From NCBI RefSeq assembly GCF_003390335.1, contig NZ_QUOU01000001.1:2914001-2978000 (forward strand): a stretch of DNA of 64,000 nucleotides, given 5' to 3'. The notes beneath the pieces were generated by a model, which saw only the letters and a program-made list of their open reading frames with translations, did no database searches and was not told where the DNA came from. The position numbers were made by a program, and so were the translations under genes. Below are positions 17,555 through 27,085 of the stretch, piece by piece; position 1 is the stretch's first letter, and each line of letters begins with the position of its first letter. The DNA comes from Thalassotalea euphylliae. Lineage in GTDB: Bacteria; Pseudomonadota; Gammaproteobacteria; Enterobacterales; Alteromonadaceae.

Positions 17555-18352
17555 CTAACTAAAACTGTTGGAAACGGCGGCTAAAATGCGCTCTTCACTC
17601 GCACGAATACGATAGTCATCCGATTGATCTATCCAAACGATTTTGCCACTTTCATCAACCAGCAGACTCGTTGGGATCGCCATAGCTTTGAAGCGCATTT
17701 TCCACGGCAAAGGCATCGCAATACCAAACACAGATAAGGTATCTTGAGCCGATGCCCCAAGGCCTTTGTGATGCTCTACGCCGTATTGACGAATAACCCT
17801 GAGATCTTGATCTGATACCAGCGTACAAGTCAATTCATCGCGCACTTTATGCTGCGCTTGCTGTTCACTTGTGTCATTGGCAATGGCGATGAGTTTGATG
17901 CCGTATTGCGTAAGCTTGGGTTGCATATCGTCAAGCATTTTAAGCTCGGCAGAGCAGTATGGGCACCACGAGCCACGGTAAAATTTTATCAAACTGCGCT
18001 GACCCGCCAGCGTTTTTGAATCAAACTCACCGCTGGCAAAGGGCAACAGTGGCTCACCTAGGCTAACGTTAATATCACCGAGCGGCGTCTTTCGTGTTGC
18101 GAGAAAATACGCAAACATACCAGCAGTTGATAAATTGTTGAACGTCAGCGCAATAACAACAATGGTATTAAGATTTAGAGCGAATGGGTGAGCAGCCAAG
18201 GCGATCACTGAAAACACCGAGCTCAGTAGTAATCCCCCAAGCAAAAATAACGGCTGTCGCGGTGTTTTACTCTGCTTTACTTTAACAAAGTACTGCACCA
18301 TTGCGACTAACAAAACGGCCAAGCCGACCACGGCAAAAGCTAATGAGGACAT
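17555..18352 (-). CDS. Membrane-anchored AhpC/TSA-type redoxin
   Basis: 265 residues from the ATG at 18352 (AAGG about 12 bases upstream; a TTG four codons earlier is also open). Three membrane helices occupy the first ~100 residues; a thioredoxin-fold domain follows with the active site GSWCPYCSAELKML (about 128-141) and the AIPTSLLVDESGKIVW cis-proline strand. The WCPYC form matches peroxiredoxin-like/AhpC-TSA family proteins. It could reduce peroxides or act in periplasmic or membrane thiol exchange; orientation is not certain. Divergent from gloA with about 230 bp between. Confidence 0.82.
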   Translation of the reverse strand: MSSLAFAVVGLAVLLVAMVQYFVKVKQSKTPRQPLFLLGGLLLSSVFSVIALAAHPFALNLNTIVVIALTFNNLSTAGMFAYFLATRKTPLGDINVSLGEPLLPFASGEFDSKTLAGQRSLIKFYRGSWCPYCSAELKMLDDMQPKLTQYGIKLIAIANDTSEQQAQHKVRDELTCTLVSDQDLRVIRQYGVEHHKGLGASAQDTLSVFGIAMPLPWKMRFKAMAIPTSLLVDESGKIVWIDQSDDYRIRASEERILAAVSNSFS

Positions 18353-18584
18353 CAGATAAAGCAACCTTATAAGTCAAACGATTAAACCAATCATGAATTG
18401 ATTACCAGATTATTGCAACAAACACCCTACCGACAGGTACAAAACATACATTTTTCACAACGCTGAACTGGCAATGTAAACCTTTCATATCGCCTTTCTC
18501 CTTGGTTTCCTGCCACTTAGCGCTATAATTGCGATGTTTTGATGGCTGAATTTCAGCCGTTTGCTTGGAACAAAAGAGACCGCT

Positions 18585-19001
18585 ATGAAACTATTACATA
18601 CCATGGTGCGCGTGCTAGATATCGACGCATCTCTGCATTTTTACTGCGATTTACTGGGCTTAAAAGAATTGCGTCGCCACGAAGTGCCGCAAGGTCAATT
18701 TACGCTCGTTTTTTTGGCGGCTGAGGAAGGCGGCCATGAAATTGAATTGACTTATAACTGGGGTGAAACAGAGCCTTACAGTGATGGCCGAAACTTTGGC
18801 CACCTAGCCCTGCGCGTTGAAAATATCTACGACACTTGTCAGCGATTGATGGATGCAGGTGTCACCATTAATCGTCCGCCACGCGACGGTCATATGGCGT
18901 TTGTGCGCTCACCAGACGGTATTTCTATTGAGCTATTGCAAGAAGGTAACCTACCGCCACAAGAGCCATGGGCAAGTATGGAAAACACTGGTACTTGGTA
19001 G
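18585..19001 (+). CDS. gloA: Lactoylglutathione lyase (glyoxalase I)
   Basis: 138 residues; the start is set at ATG 18585 because the family begins MxLLHTMxRV. The two-module vicinal-oxygen-chelate fold carries the four metal ligands of GloA: His in LLHTMVRV, Glu in [10 protein letters not shown], His in FGHLALRV and Glu in GISIELLQ. It converts the methylglyoxal-glutathione hemithioacetal to S-lactoylglutathione. Length is close to E. coli GloA (135), so it is the short, nickel-type form. Followed by a strong terminator, so a single-gene unit. Confidence 0.95.
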   Translation: MKLLHTMVRVLDIDASLHFYCDLLGLKELRRHEVPQGQFTLVFLAAEEGGHEIELTYNWGETEPYSDGRNFGHLALRVENIYDTCQRLMDAGVTINRPPRDGHMAFVRSPDGISIELLQEGNLPPQEPWASMENTGTW

Positions 19002-19056
19002 CAGCTAACCTAAGTATTGGCTAACGAATGTTTATCGCCAGCACGACAACTTTTTT

Positions 19057-19083
19057 AAAGTCAGTTACTCACTGACTTTTTTT
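19057..19083 (+). terminator. Rho-independent terminator of gloA
   Basis: Arms AAAGTCAGT and ACTGACTTT with a 5-base loop and a run of seven T residues. Confidence 0.9.
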
Positions 19084-19220
19084 GTGAGTTAAATTAGCAA
19101 TTTACGAGTACCAAGTTAGGTTCTTTGTCATTTTTTAGTCATATAACTTTCATATCATCAAGGCTAAATTAGCAGCAGCACTATTGCTTTTGCGCCACCA
19201 TGTTGTACCCGTAGGCCTTT

Positions 19221-21014
19221 ATGAAGTGTTCAGAGATAACCCGTTCGCAGCTAGAATTATTAATTCAATCGCATAACTTTCTTTGCTTTTTCCAACCTAT
19301 TTTCGACGTTCACCAAACCACGGCTATCGGCTATGAAGCTCTGATTCGCAGCCCTTACCCTGCCCCGACGTTTAATCCTGCAGAGCTGTTTGATAAAGCT
19401 TTTGAATACGACTTATTGGCAGAGTTAGAGCAGTGCTGCCGCCGCATCGCCATCAAACGATTTGTTGAGCTAGACTTAACTGGCCTGCTCTTTCTCAACG
19501 CCAGTCCGCTCGCCATTGAGCAAACCAAGCACAAAGCCAGCACCATGCCTGCTATTTTGCTGGACTATGGTTTAGATCCACAGCGCATTGTGATTGAAAT
19601 TACCGAACGTTATGAAGCAACCAATGAGAACCTGTTACAAACGGGGTTACAGCGATATCGAGATCTCGGTTTTAAAATCGCAATTGACGATTTGGGCACT
19701 GGCCACTCTGGGTTAAAACAATGGTCAGAAGTGAGGCCCGATATTGTCAAAATCGATCGTTATTTTATCAGTGGCTGCCAACACAACATTGTTAAGCGCG
19801 AGCTGATCAGAACTATTTTCGAATTAGGTAAAACCACTGGCGTCAGCGTGATCGCCGAAGGTATTGAAAATGAAGATGAATACCTATTTTTGCGCAAACT
19901 GGGCATGAAGTATGCGCAAGGGTATTTGCTAGGTAGGCCGCAACATGAACCCATAACTGAGCTGCCAAACATATTTATCGACAAGCCATCACAAGCCACG
20001 GGGACACAGTCAAGCACGCAGTTTGAGCTAAGTACGCTTGTTCAGCGCATTGAGCCTATTAGTGCTCAAGTATCGTGCAAGGCCGTCTATATCCAGTTTA
20101 AAAGCGACACTACTCTAAAAAGTATTGCCGTTGTCGATAATGCACAAGTACCTATTGGTATGGTCTATCGCGATGAGCTGACCGACTTACTGTCGTCGGA
20201 TTATGGCCACGCACTTTACGATAAGCAGCCAATCAGCAAAGTAATGCGTCAAGTGAGCTTGATGGTTGATGAAAACTCAGATCTAGATAACGTCAGTAAG
20301 TTTATTACCGATCACAGTGAATTTGATTTACATCCAGAGTTTATCGTCACCGCTCACGGAAAATACTCCGGCTTGGCAAGCGTGCGCTCAATACTCAAGA
20401 TGATGACCGAAGAAAAAATTATGCACGCTCAACAGGCTAACCCTTTAACTATGCTGCCGGGTAATATCGTGATTGAGCGCAAAGTTAATCAACTAATTAG
20501 CCATAAACAGAACTTTCAGCTGGCCTACTTCGACCTTGATAACTTTAAACCGTTTAACGATGTTTATGGTTATGCGGCAGGCGATCAGGTCATTAAATTA
20601 GTCGCCGATGTCATTGTTGAATACAGTAATAAGCACAGTAAGAAATACCATCAAGACAGTTTTATCGGCCATGTTGGCGGCGATGACTTTGTCGCTGTTT
20701 TTCAATCTGGTGACGCCTTTGCCTGCTGTCAGGAAATTCTGTTAGTTTTTGAAAAGCGTATCATTCAGTACTTTGCATTGGAGCATGTCAAGCAATCAGG
20801 TTACTTTGCCGTTGACCGCGCCGGCAACTATAGCCTCATTCCTTTGTTGTCGCTTTCCTGCGGCATTATCAGCCCCAATATTGACTCAATTAACTCAGTT
20901 CACGACGTCTCATTACAAGCCAGTAAAGCGAAAAAAGTTGCTAAAGAAGCCACGCGTGGTGAAGTGGTGATGTTGCTTCATCGGGAAACTCAAGCGCTTG
21001 ACTACATGAAATAA
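19221..21014 (+). CDS. EAL-CBS-GGDEF bifunctional c-di-GMP enzyme
   Basis: 597 residues, cytoplasmic. The EAL domain comes first (about 8-250) with an intact catalytic set: YEALIR, NASP, EITE, DDLGTGHSG, VKIDR, AEGIE, and the closing GYLLGRP. A CBS-pair-like linker (about 270-395) follows, then a GGDEF domain (about 420-585) with the signature GGDDF, a conservative variant of GGDEF, and FDLDNFKPFND. So phosphodiesterase activity is likely and cyclase activity possible. The EAL-first, CBS-middle order is a known but less common architecture; CBS pairs often bind adenine nucleotides, suggesting nucleotide control. Single gene ending at a bidirectional terminator. Confidence 0.92.
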   Translation: MKCSEITRSQLELLIQSHNFLCFFQPIFDVHQTTAIGYEALIRSPYPAPTFNPAELFDKAFEYDLLAELEQCCRRIAIKRFVELDLTGLLFLNASPLAIEQTKHKASTMPAILLDYGLDPQRIVIEITERYEATNENLLQTGLQRYRDLGFKIAIDDLGTGHSGLKQWSEVRPDIVKIDRYFISGCQHNIVKRELIRTIFELGKTTGVSVIAEGIENEDEYLFLRKLGMKYAQGYLLGRPQHEPITELPNIFIDKPSQATGTQSSTQFELSTLVQRIEPISAQVSCKAVYIQFKSDTTLKSIAVVDNAQVPIGMVYRDELTDLLSSDYGHALYDKQPISKVMRQVSLMVDENSDLDNVSKFITDHSEFDLHPEFIVTAHGKYSGLASVRSILKMMTEEKIMHAQQANPLTMLPGNIVIERKVNQLISHKQNFQLAYFDLDNFKPFNDVYGYAAGDQVIKLVADVIVEYSNKHSKKYHQDSFIGHVGGDDFVAVFQSGDAFACCQEILLVFEKRIIQYFALEHVKQSGYFAVDRAGNYSLIPLLSLSCGIISPNIDSINSVHDVSLQASKAKKVAKEATRGEVVMLLHRETQALDYMK

Positions 21015-21071
21015 AAAAACCACCCATGCGGTAAAAAGCACTTTGGGTTTTTACCGCGCTGGATGGTTTTT
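21013..21071. terminator. Long bidirectional terminator between convergent genes
   Basis: Extended imperfect hairpin: AAAAAACCA and GCGGTAAAAA on the left pair with TTTTTACCGC and TGGTTTTT on the right. It serves the EAL-CBS-GGDEF gene (+) and the aminotransferase gene (-). Confidence 0.85.
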
Positions 21072-21096
21072 AAGCGATTTAAAGGTAGTATAAACT

Positions 21097-22224
21097 TTAC
21101 TTAAACTTATTGATCGCCTGCTCTAATGCCGCTAAGCACAAGGTGACGTTTTCTTGGCGAGCAGCAAAGCCCATCAAGCCAATGCGCCACGCTTCGCCAG
21201 CAAATTGCCCAAGGCCAGCACCAATTTCAAGATTAAATTCGTTTAATAAGTACGAGCGCACTTGTGCATCATCAAGGCCAGTTGGAATTTTAATGGTGTT
21301 TAACTGAGCTAAGCGCTCATTTTCCGGTACGATAAATTCAATGTCTAACGCCGCTAGACCTTCAGCCAGTTTGTTATGCATGTTTTGATGACGTTGCCAG
21401 CTGTTTTCAATACCTTCTTCGTGCAGCATCACCAAGGATTCATGCAAGGCATAAAGCGAATTAACAGGCGCGGTATGGTGGTATGCGCGCTTACCATCGC
21501 CAGACCAGTAACCCATCACCAGTGATTGATCTAAGAACCAACTTTGGATTTTATCCGTACGGCCTTTTAATTTTTCGACCGCTTTTTCACTAAAGCTAAT
21601 GGGCGAAATACCCGGTACGCAAGATAAACATTTTTGGCTACCTGAATAGATGGCATCAATTCCCCACTCATCGACTTTTAACTCGCTGCCGCCTAATGAT
21701 GTTACCGCGTCAACAATCGTTAAACAGTCGTGTTTAGCCGCAATTTCACAAAGTGTTTTCGCATCAGAGCGCGCACCCGTAGAAGTTTCAGCGTGCACAA
21801 ATGCCACAACACTGGCGTCTGGATTCGCTTTTAAGGCATCTTCTAATTGTTGTGGGTCAACTGCTCGACCCCATGGTGAATCAACAACAACTAACTTAGC
21901 ACCGATACGCTCAACATTTTCAATCATACGAGCACCAAATACACCGTTGCGACAAACAACAACCGTATCTTGAGGTGTAACTAAGTTGACAAAACAGGCT
22001 TCCATACCCGCAGAGCCTGGAGCAGAAAGTGCAATTGTGTATGGGTTTTTAGTTTGGAAAGCATATTGTAAAAGCGCTTTAACCTCGTCCATCATAGTGA
22101 CAAATTTAGGATCGAGGTGACCAATAGTTGGTCTCGCTAAAGCAGATAATACACGGGCACTTACATCCGAAGGGCCAGGGCCCATCAAGGTACGTTGCGG
22201 TGGAATAAACGAAGAATAATTCAT
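21097..22224 (-). CDS. Class V aminotransferase, alanine-glyoxylate / serine-pyruvate type
   Basis: 375 residues, PLP fold type I. The PLP lysine is in YSGSQKCLSCVPG (about 194-206), with the class V features MGPGPSDVSARVL at the N-terminus and DAVTSLGG at the cofactor-binding aspartate. Members move an amino group from alanine or serine to glyoxylate or pyruvate, linking glycine and serine metabolism; some relatives are aspartate-pyruvate enzymes, so the exact donor is uncertain. Length matches the family (about 375-400). Single gene, divergent from the M28 peptidase. Confidence 0.9.
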   Translation of the reverse strand: MNYSSFIPPQRTLMGPGPSDVSARVLSALARPTIGHLDPKFVTMMDEVKALLQYAFQTKNPYTIALSAPGSAGMEACFVNLVTPQDTVVVCRNGVFGARMIENVERIGAKLVVVDSPWGRAVDPQQLEDALKANPDASVVAFVHAETSTGARSDAKTLCEIAAKHDCLTIVDAVTSLGGSELKVDEWGIDAIYSGSQKCLSCVPGISPISFSEKAVEKLKGRTDKIQSWFLDQSLVMGYWSGDGKRAYHHTAPVNSLYALHESLVMLHEEGIENSWQRHQNMHNKLAEGLAALDIEFIVPENERLAQLNTIKIPTGLDDAQVRSYLLNEFNLEIGAGLGQFAGEAWRIGLMGFAARQENVTLCLAALEQAINKFK

Positions 22225-22411
22225 AGCAATAATATCCGATATTGTCTTTTGGGCAATGTAACATGTGAATACGCCATCAATTAAATTAATCCAAACTATG
22301 TAACGTATTCACAAATTTTATTTTATCTATTGCAAACTAAGCGTTTATCGCGCTTGTCGACAGTTTGAAAAATAGTAAGATTAGATCAGCCTAAAGTAAA
22401 CAATAATAACC

Positions 22412-23812
22412 ATGATGAAATTCAAACATTTAGCCAGTTATTGCTGTGTGTTGACAGCCACATTAGCTTTTATTAGCCAGCCAACACATGCAGAAACGTC
22501 ACATAATGCCGAAATATCTGCACCTCAAGACCACATCATTTCACTCGCCAACATTAAAAAAGATATTGAGTTTTTAGCAAGTGATGCACTGAAAGGTCGC
22601 AAAGTATTTACGCCGGAACTAGACCGAGCGGCAAATTACATCGCCGCCCGCTTTAAACAAGCCCAACTTGAGCCTTTTAAAGCAAGTTACCGCCAGCAGT
22701 TCGATATTTACAATATCAAACCAGCTGCTTTAGCGGTGACGCTTAATGGGAAAAAAGTGCCCGCAGAAAAGCTCGCATTGGCAAGTACCGCGAAAAGCTT
22801 GAATTGGACTGCGAATAGTAAAATCGTGACGCATGTTGTTGGCAAAGAACAAGACCTGCGCCAAACACTGAGTAAGATTAACCAGCAAGGGGACGACCAT
22901 TTCCTTGTTATTCACCCTAGCCACCAAGACTTATTTCAACGTTATCAAGCCTATTTTGCAAAAGGGTTAACCAAGCTAAACAATACCCCAACAGGCACTA
23001 TTTTGATGGTGCTTGACGATAGCCAACAGATTGATGAATACAGCGCATCGGGCAGCAATGCAATAACCACAAAGGCACTAACCAATGTTATTGGTGTGTT
23101 GCCGGGCAAAACCAAACCTGAGGAGGTTGTGTTGTTTACTGCTCATTATGATCATATTGGTACTCAGCTCAGTGCCCACAAAAGTAGTGATGAGCACAGC
23201 AATACCAAGGTTCAACAAGACCTTATTTATAATGGTGCTGACGATAATGCCTCAGGTGTAGCGGGTGTGCTTAATCTCGCTAGATATTTTGCCGCAGCGA
23301 ATAATAATGATCGGACACTAATATTCGTCGCCTTCACCGCGGAAGAAATTGGCGGGTACGGCTCCAAGCACTTTGCTAAACATTTACCAGCAGATAATGT
23401 CGTGGCTATGGTGAACATGGAGATGATTGGTAAAACGTCTAAGTTTGGCGCAGGAAAATTATGGATGACAGGCTTTGAACGCTCTAATCTAGCGGCAATT
23501 ATGAATCAAGCAATCGCGCATCAAGCTCACTACATTCAAGCAGACCCTTACCCTGAGCAGCAACTATTTTATCGCTCGGATAATGCCACGTTTGCAAGGC
23601 TGGGCGTGCCAGCACACAGTTTTAGTACGGTTCAGCTCGACCAAGACAAACACTATCATGCAGTTAGCGACGAAGTCGCGACATTAAACCTAGCCTCACT
23701 TGAGCAAGTGTTAACCACAATTGCCAAAGGTATCACGCCAGTTGTTTCAGGCGTCGCAACCCCGAGCCGAGTTGATTCCGCTAAAGTTGCCGGTGAAGGT
23801 AAAATTTATTAA
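22412..23812 (+). CDS. Secreted M28-family zinc metallopeptidase
   Basis: 466 residues. N-terminal signal peptide (MMKFKHLASYCCVLTATLAF, cleavage near HAE at about 27). The peptidase domain carries the M28 metal-site signatures in order: HYDHIG (first His), GADDNASG (bridging Asp), TAEEIGGYG (catalytic and metal Glu), NMEMIG, and a C-terminal His in DKHYHAVSD. A protease-associated-like insert lies before the catalytic part. It is probably a periplasmic or exported aminopeptidase for peptide nutrition. It ends at a bidirectional terminator. Confidence 0.92.
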   Translation: MMKFKHLASYCCVLTATLAFISQPTHAETSHNAEISAPQDHIISLANIKKDIEFLASDALKGRKVFTPELDRAANYIAARFKQAQLEPFKASYRQQFDIYNIKPAALAVTLNGKKVPAEKLALASTAKSLNWTANSKIVTHVVGKEQDLRQTLSKINQQGDDHFLVIHPSHQDLFQRYQAYFAKGLTKLNNTPTGTILMVLDDSQQIDEYSASGSNAITTKALTNVIGVLPGKTKPEEVVLFTAHYDHIGTQLSAHKSSDEHSNTKVQQDLIYNGADDNASGVAGVLNLARYFAAANNNDRTLIFVAFTAEEIGGYGSKHFAKHLPADNVVAMVNMEMIGKTSKFGAGKLWMTGFERSNLAAIMNQAIAHQAHYIQADPYPEQQLFYRSDNATFARLGVPAHSFSTVQLDQDKHYHAVSDEVATLNLASLEQVLTTIAKGITPVVSGVATPSRVDSAKVAGEGKIY

Positions 23813-23849
23813 CGCTCACTGACTAGGTATCAAGTGACGCTGAGCTCAA

Positions 23850-23876
23850 AAAGGAAGCACACCATGCGCTTCCTTT
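23850..23876. terminator. Bidirectional terminator between M28 peptidase and cupin-like gene
   Basis: Arms AAAGGAAGC and GCTTCCTTT with a 9-base loop, followed by GTTTTTG; A-rich on the left for the opposing gene. Confidence 0.85.
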
Positions 23877-23905
23877 GTTTTTGTGGTATTAAATAAACGA
23901 ACAAG

Positions 23906-24766
23906 CTAATTGCTGGTATTTAGCATCAGATGGCCATCGGTGCGAATATAAAGAATGGTTTCGTGCGCACTATGAAGCTGGTAGTTATTGGACTGTTCAG
24001 CACCAAAATAGCTACCTGGCGCTAAACTTTTCACTTTGTTGGCATGACTTACCTTGGCATTATTACCATCAACCAAATGGCTATCAACTAAACCTAGCTG
24101 CCCTGTAATGACAACCGCTCTAAATTCTTGAGCGCTACTAATTAATTGTCCGGCAAAGCCTGCGGGGAGTTTAATCAGCGAGCCATTAATTTCACCTTTG
24201 CTGGTATTTCCCCACAAGAAAGCGCGCTTGCCCGCACCATATGGCTGCCATACCAAGTTATTTGCATGAAGGTTAATCGGCGCTTCACCATTGTTAAACG
24301 CTTGGTTTGACGGCTTAACTAAATAGGGGCCGCGATCAATTTCTAGATAAATTAAATTGCTCTCGCCGTCGGCTGCAGTAATGTGGTCTTCGCCCGCAGG
24401 TTGCGTCCAGTAAGATCCTGTTGGCATCCACATTCTTGCTGCTGTAGGGTCGTCATTATGCAATAAGCCGTTAATAACAATACCGCGATAGGTAATATTG
24501 TGAATATGTGGTGGTGAAAAAAACCCTTTCTTAAACCTAACTAACATACCTGTTGCTGTATCTTTTGTACGATCCCCCCACAAATTTGCGGCACCGGGGC
24601 TTTTGTCACCGCGCAGCGGGTTTAGGTAACCCCAATCAACATTTTCAGCTGACACAATTTTAGCGTCACTTGGAGCCTGATTCGCCACCATCGGGGTTGC
24701 AAATGTTGTGTAGCTAAACAGTGAATAAAGCACTGCGCTGGCAATTGCTAACGTGTGATTGGGCAT
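23906..24766 (-). CDS. Secreted DUF4437-like cupin protein
   Basis: 286 residues with a signal peptide (about 1-23, ending FATPM). Two cupin-like halves are visible: [20 protein letters not shown] with a later [10 protein letters not shown] in the first, and a second half with [14 protein letters not shown]. The pattern fits the DUF4437 family of periplasmic cupin-fold proteins, whose function is unknown. The HIH and DH residues in the first half could bind a metal. Single gene. Confidence 0.75.
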   Translation of the reverse strand: MPNHTLAIASAVLYSLFSYTTFATPMVANQAPSDAKIVSAENVDWGYLNPLRGDKSPGAANLWGDRTKDTATGMLVRFKKGFFSPPHIHNITYRGIVINGLLHNDDPTAARMWMPTGSYWTQPAGEDHITAADGESNLIYLEIDRGPYLVKPSNQAFNNGEAPINLHANNLVWQPYGAGKRAFLWGNTSKGEINGSLIKLPAGFAGQLISSAQEFRAVVITGQLGLVDSHLVDGNNAKVSHANKVKSLAPGSYFGAEQSNNYQLHSAHETILYIRTDGHLMLNTSN

Positions 24767-24928
24767 GGAAATAACCTAGGTACGACAGATGAATAAGGCA
24801 GCAGAGGCTAACCTATTTTCCAACAACCGATAATCAATAATATGCGTAAACAGATTTAATGTTTTGTTAAAAGTAAGGTGCCTGCATTGTTAGCATTGGG
24901 TAATACAATAAGGTGATGGCTTCCGAGA
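24767..24928. other. Upstream region of the cupin-like gene
   Basis: Non-coding as far as I can see; it should hold the promoter of the DUF4437-like gene. Confidence 0.4.
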
Positions 24929-25102
24929 CTAGCCAACACTGCGTTCTTTGATCACCACAGGTGTTGAAACTAACGACATATTTGAACGCTCAATGAGGTG
25001 AACAATAGCCTCAATATAACTCTCACTAGTGCCGTATTCCAACGTTACAAATAAACGAGCTTTGGCACTGCCATAAGGCAGTTTGTTCAGGTCTGAACTA
25101 AT
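24929..25102 (-). other. Short open frame or gene fragment downstream of the J-domain gene
   Basis: A 57-residue frame reads with good protein character (SAKARLFVTLEYGTSESYIE, then AIVHLIERSNMSLVSTPVVI and KERSVG, stop). It follows the J-domain gene's stop by 5 bp in the same direction but has no ATG/GTG/TTG start at its head and no Shine-Dalgarno, and is not recognised. It may be the C-terminal end of a lost gene, or a small protein with an unusual start. Confidence 0.35.
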
Positions 25103-25107
25103 TCAGC

Positions 25108-26361
25108 TTATAGATCAAAATATTGATCCGATGTACTACTCTCAAAATCGCCATCCACTTTTGAAAAAAACCACTGCTGTTGTTGATTGAGCCTTTCAGA
25201 AAGCATTTTGCCGACTATTTTGACCGTTTTTCCCTTATCGAGGAAAGCTTCGGCAGCAGCCGTTTCGTTTAGTAGTAGCTCTAAATGTTCCGTAAAATTA
25301 AGGTCTATTGCTTTTTTTGAACGCGCAGAAAATTTTCTCCAAACTATAGCCTGCGGTGTATTATTTGATTTTAAATCATGATACTGCCCGTTCAGTATAG
25401 CAGCTTTGTCTACTAGCAGGTCCTTAATTGCAGCCAGCGTCTTGTCATCAAAGCTAAACTCGGCATCAGGTATATATTCTTGATAAAGTTTTAGTAGTGT
25501 GAATGCATCTTTGTTTTGTCGCGCATCTGACAAACACTGCATTAATTCTTTTCGTGCTGCTTTTTGCGCTTTGTCCTGAGCTTTATCGGGGTGAAGGACA
25601 GATGCCAATCGCTTATACATTTTATTGAGTTGGCTGGATTTAAACAGTTGGTCAAGCTCTTTTTGTCTTTCTTCTTCCATGTCTTGCTGGTGATTATTGT
25701 GAAAGAAGGACTCGAAATCTTCGTCGTTATCAAAATCATCTTGATCCCTGTTTTGCTCAGTGTACTCACCTTTTCTATTTTCGTCCTGAAACTCTGTTTC
25801 TTGCCGGCTATAAAGTTCATTAAACTTCTGCATCGCCAACTCTTTAAGCAACTCAGGTTGGCGTGCTATTTTTGTTAATTCTTCGTCAGAAAAATTAATT
25901 TTTCCATCAAACATGTCGTTAAACATGGTTCGCATATGAGCAATCGTATCCTCATCTACATCAATGCTTTTTAGCGAGTGACTAAGCCCGTTTTGAAATA
26001 GAACTCTCAACTCCCCAATATCAACATTGCCAATAAATGGGTGATATTCAATATCTGAAATTTCCTCCTCAATCCACTCAATTAATGCTTGCTGTTGGGC
26101 ATGAGAAAAGGACTTCCTTGGCATAAAGCTGATCAAACGTTTTGCTTTATTGGCTATAGCCAAACAATAGGCATGCTCATATGGTTCAATACGCTCAACA
26201 AACTCCAGATAAAGCTTAGCTTGCTTGTTCACTAAGTTTTGATTACGCTTTTCATGTTTCTTTATTTTCTGCCACAAATGATTTAAATACTCATAACTGG
26301 TGTCATTTTCTGATTTACTCGATTTTTTATTGGCTTGATTAGTAAATACCAGTTCATTCAT
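25108..26361 (-). CDS. J-domain (DnaJ-like) protein
   Basis: 417 residues. Near residue 246 it has LNKMYKRLASVLHPDKA, with the HPD tripeptide that activates DnaK-type chaperones, and flanking helices of a J domain in the interior rather than at the N-terminus. The first 240 residues are helical with an acidic stretch (DQDDFDNDEDFESFF), and the last ~130 residues are helical with no assigned domain. No zinc finger or G/F region, so it is a type III J protein, presumably recruiting Hsp70 to a particular client. Followed after 24 bp on the same strand by nothing recognisable; the GNAT gene lies upstream in the same direction, 24 bp away, so the two may be co-transcribed. Confidence 0.78.
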   Translation of the reverse strand: MNELVFTNQANKKSSKSENDTSYEYLNHLWQKIKKHEKRNQNLVNKQAKLYLEFVERIEPYEHAYCLAIANKAKRLISFMPRKSFSHAQQQALIEWIEEEISDIEYHPFIGNVDIGELRVLFQNGLSHSLKSIDVDEDTIAHMRTMFNDMFDGKINFSDEELTKIARQPELLKELAMQKFNELYSRQETEFQDENRKGEYTEQNRDQDDFDNDEDFESFFHNNHQQDMEEERQKELDQLFKSSQLNKMYKRLASVLHPDKAQDKAQKAARKELMQCLSDARQNKDAFTLLKLYQEYIPDAEFSFDDKTLAAIKDLLVDKAAILNGQYHDLKSNNTPQAIVWRKFSARSKKAIDLNFTEHLELLLNETAAAEAFLDKGKTVKIVGKMLSERLNQQQQWFFSKVDGDFESSTSDQYFDL

Positions 26362-26385
26362 GACTAATTTCCCCTGATTGGTTTT

Positions 26386-26940
26386 CTATTTGCTATAGCG
26401 CATAAAATGCTGAAGATTATCTGTGTTTTCGATAACGAAACCATGACGTAAATAGAGCTGCTTGGCTGGATTATCATGTAGCACATTTAACGTGATGGTG
26501 CGGTGCTGCTCGCTCGCTTTGCGCTTACACACTAACAGCACTTTATCGCCAATGCCTTTGTTTTGATACTGAGGCAAAATTTGAAATTGGCGTATGTGTA
26601 AGTTGCCATTTTCCACACCTAATTTGATAAGACCGACGGTAGCTTGCCCAAGCTTGATAAGGTAGGAATCACTAAAGTGCTCGTGAACACGTGCGACATG
26701 CTGCTCATCACTGAGTTTTAACCCCGCTTTCAACAAATGCTCTTCCATGGTTAGCTTACGCAAATAGGTCAGAAAGCCGACATCTTGGTAGGCCGCTTTA
26801 ACGAACGAGATAGTGCCCGTTGATTGACTGCCGTTAGCCGCAGTTTGAGCAATTTTTTCGGTGGTACCTTTTGCTTTAACGGTATTGGATTGGTTAGTTG
26901 TCGAGTGTGCAGATGTCACGAGTGCTTTTTCATCATACAA
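26386..26940 (-). CDS. GNAT-family acetyltransferase
   Basis: Up to 184 residues, from a TTG at 26940; no ATG precedes the conserved part, and a GTG seven codons later is an alternative, so the start is uncertain. The first ~40 residues are Ser/Thr/Asn-rich and may not be translated. The acetyl-CoA motif is QILPQYQNKGIGDKVL (about 117-132), and the C-terminal NPAKQLYLRHGFVIE is typical of GNAT. Substrate is unknown. Same strand and 24 bp upstream of the J-domain gene. Confidence 0.8.
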   Translation of the reverse strand: MYDEKALVTSAHSTTNQSNTVKAKGTTEKIAQTAANGSQSTGTISFVKAAYQDVGFLTYLRKLTMEEHLLKAGLKLSDEQHVARVHEHFSDSYLIKLGQATVGLIKLGVENGNLHIRQFQILPQYQNKGIGDKVLLVCKRKASEQHRTITLNVLHDNPAKQLYLRHGFVIENTDNLQHFMRYSK

Positions 26941-27085
26941 GATAGCGATTTTCGCGCCAATATCGCTAATTTAGCGTGAATATTCAACCGTTAGTCTTAG
27001 CTATTCGGCTTTTTGTCGCGCATTTCTTGATTTTAATAAATGTAACAAGGCAAACTCGGTGGGTTAACATAACGAAGGAAGCACA

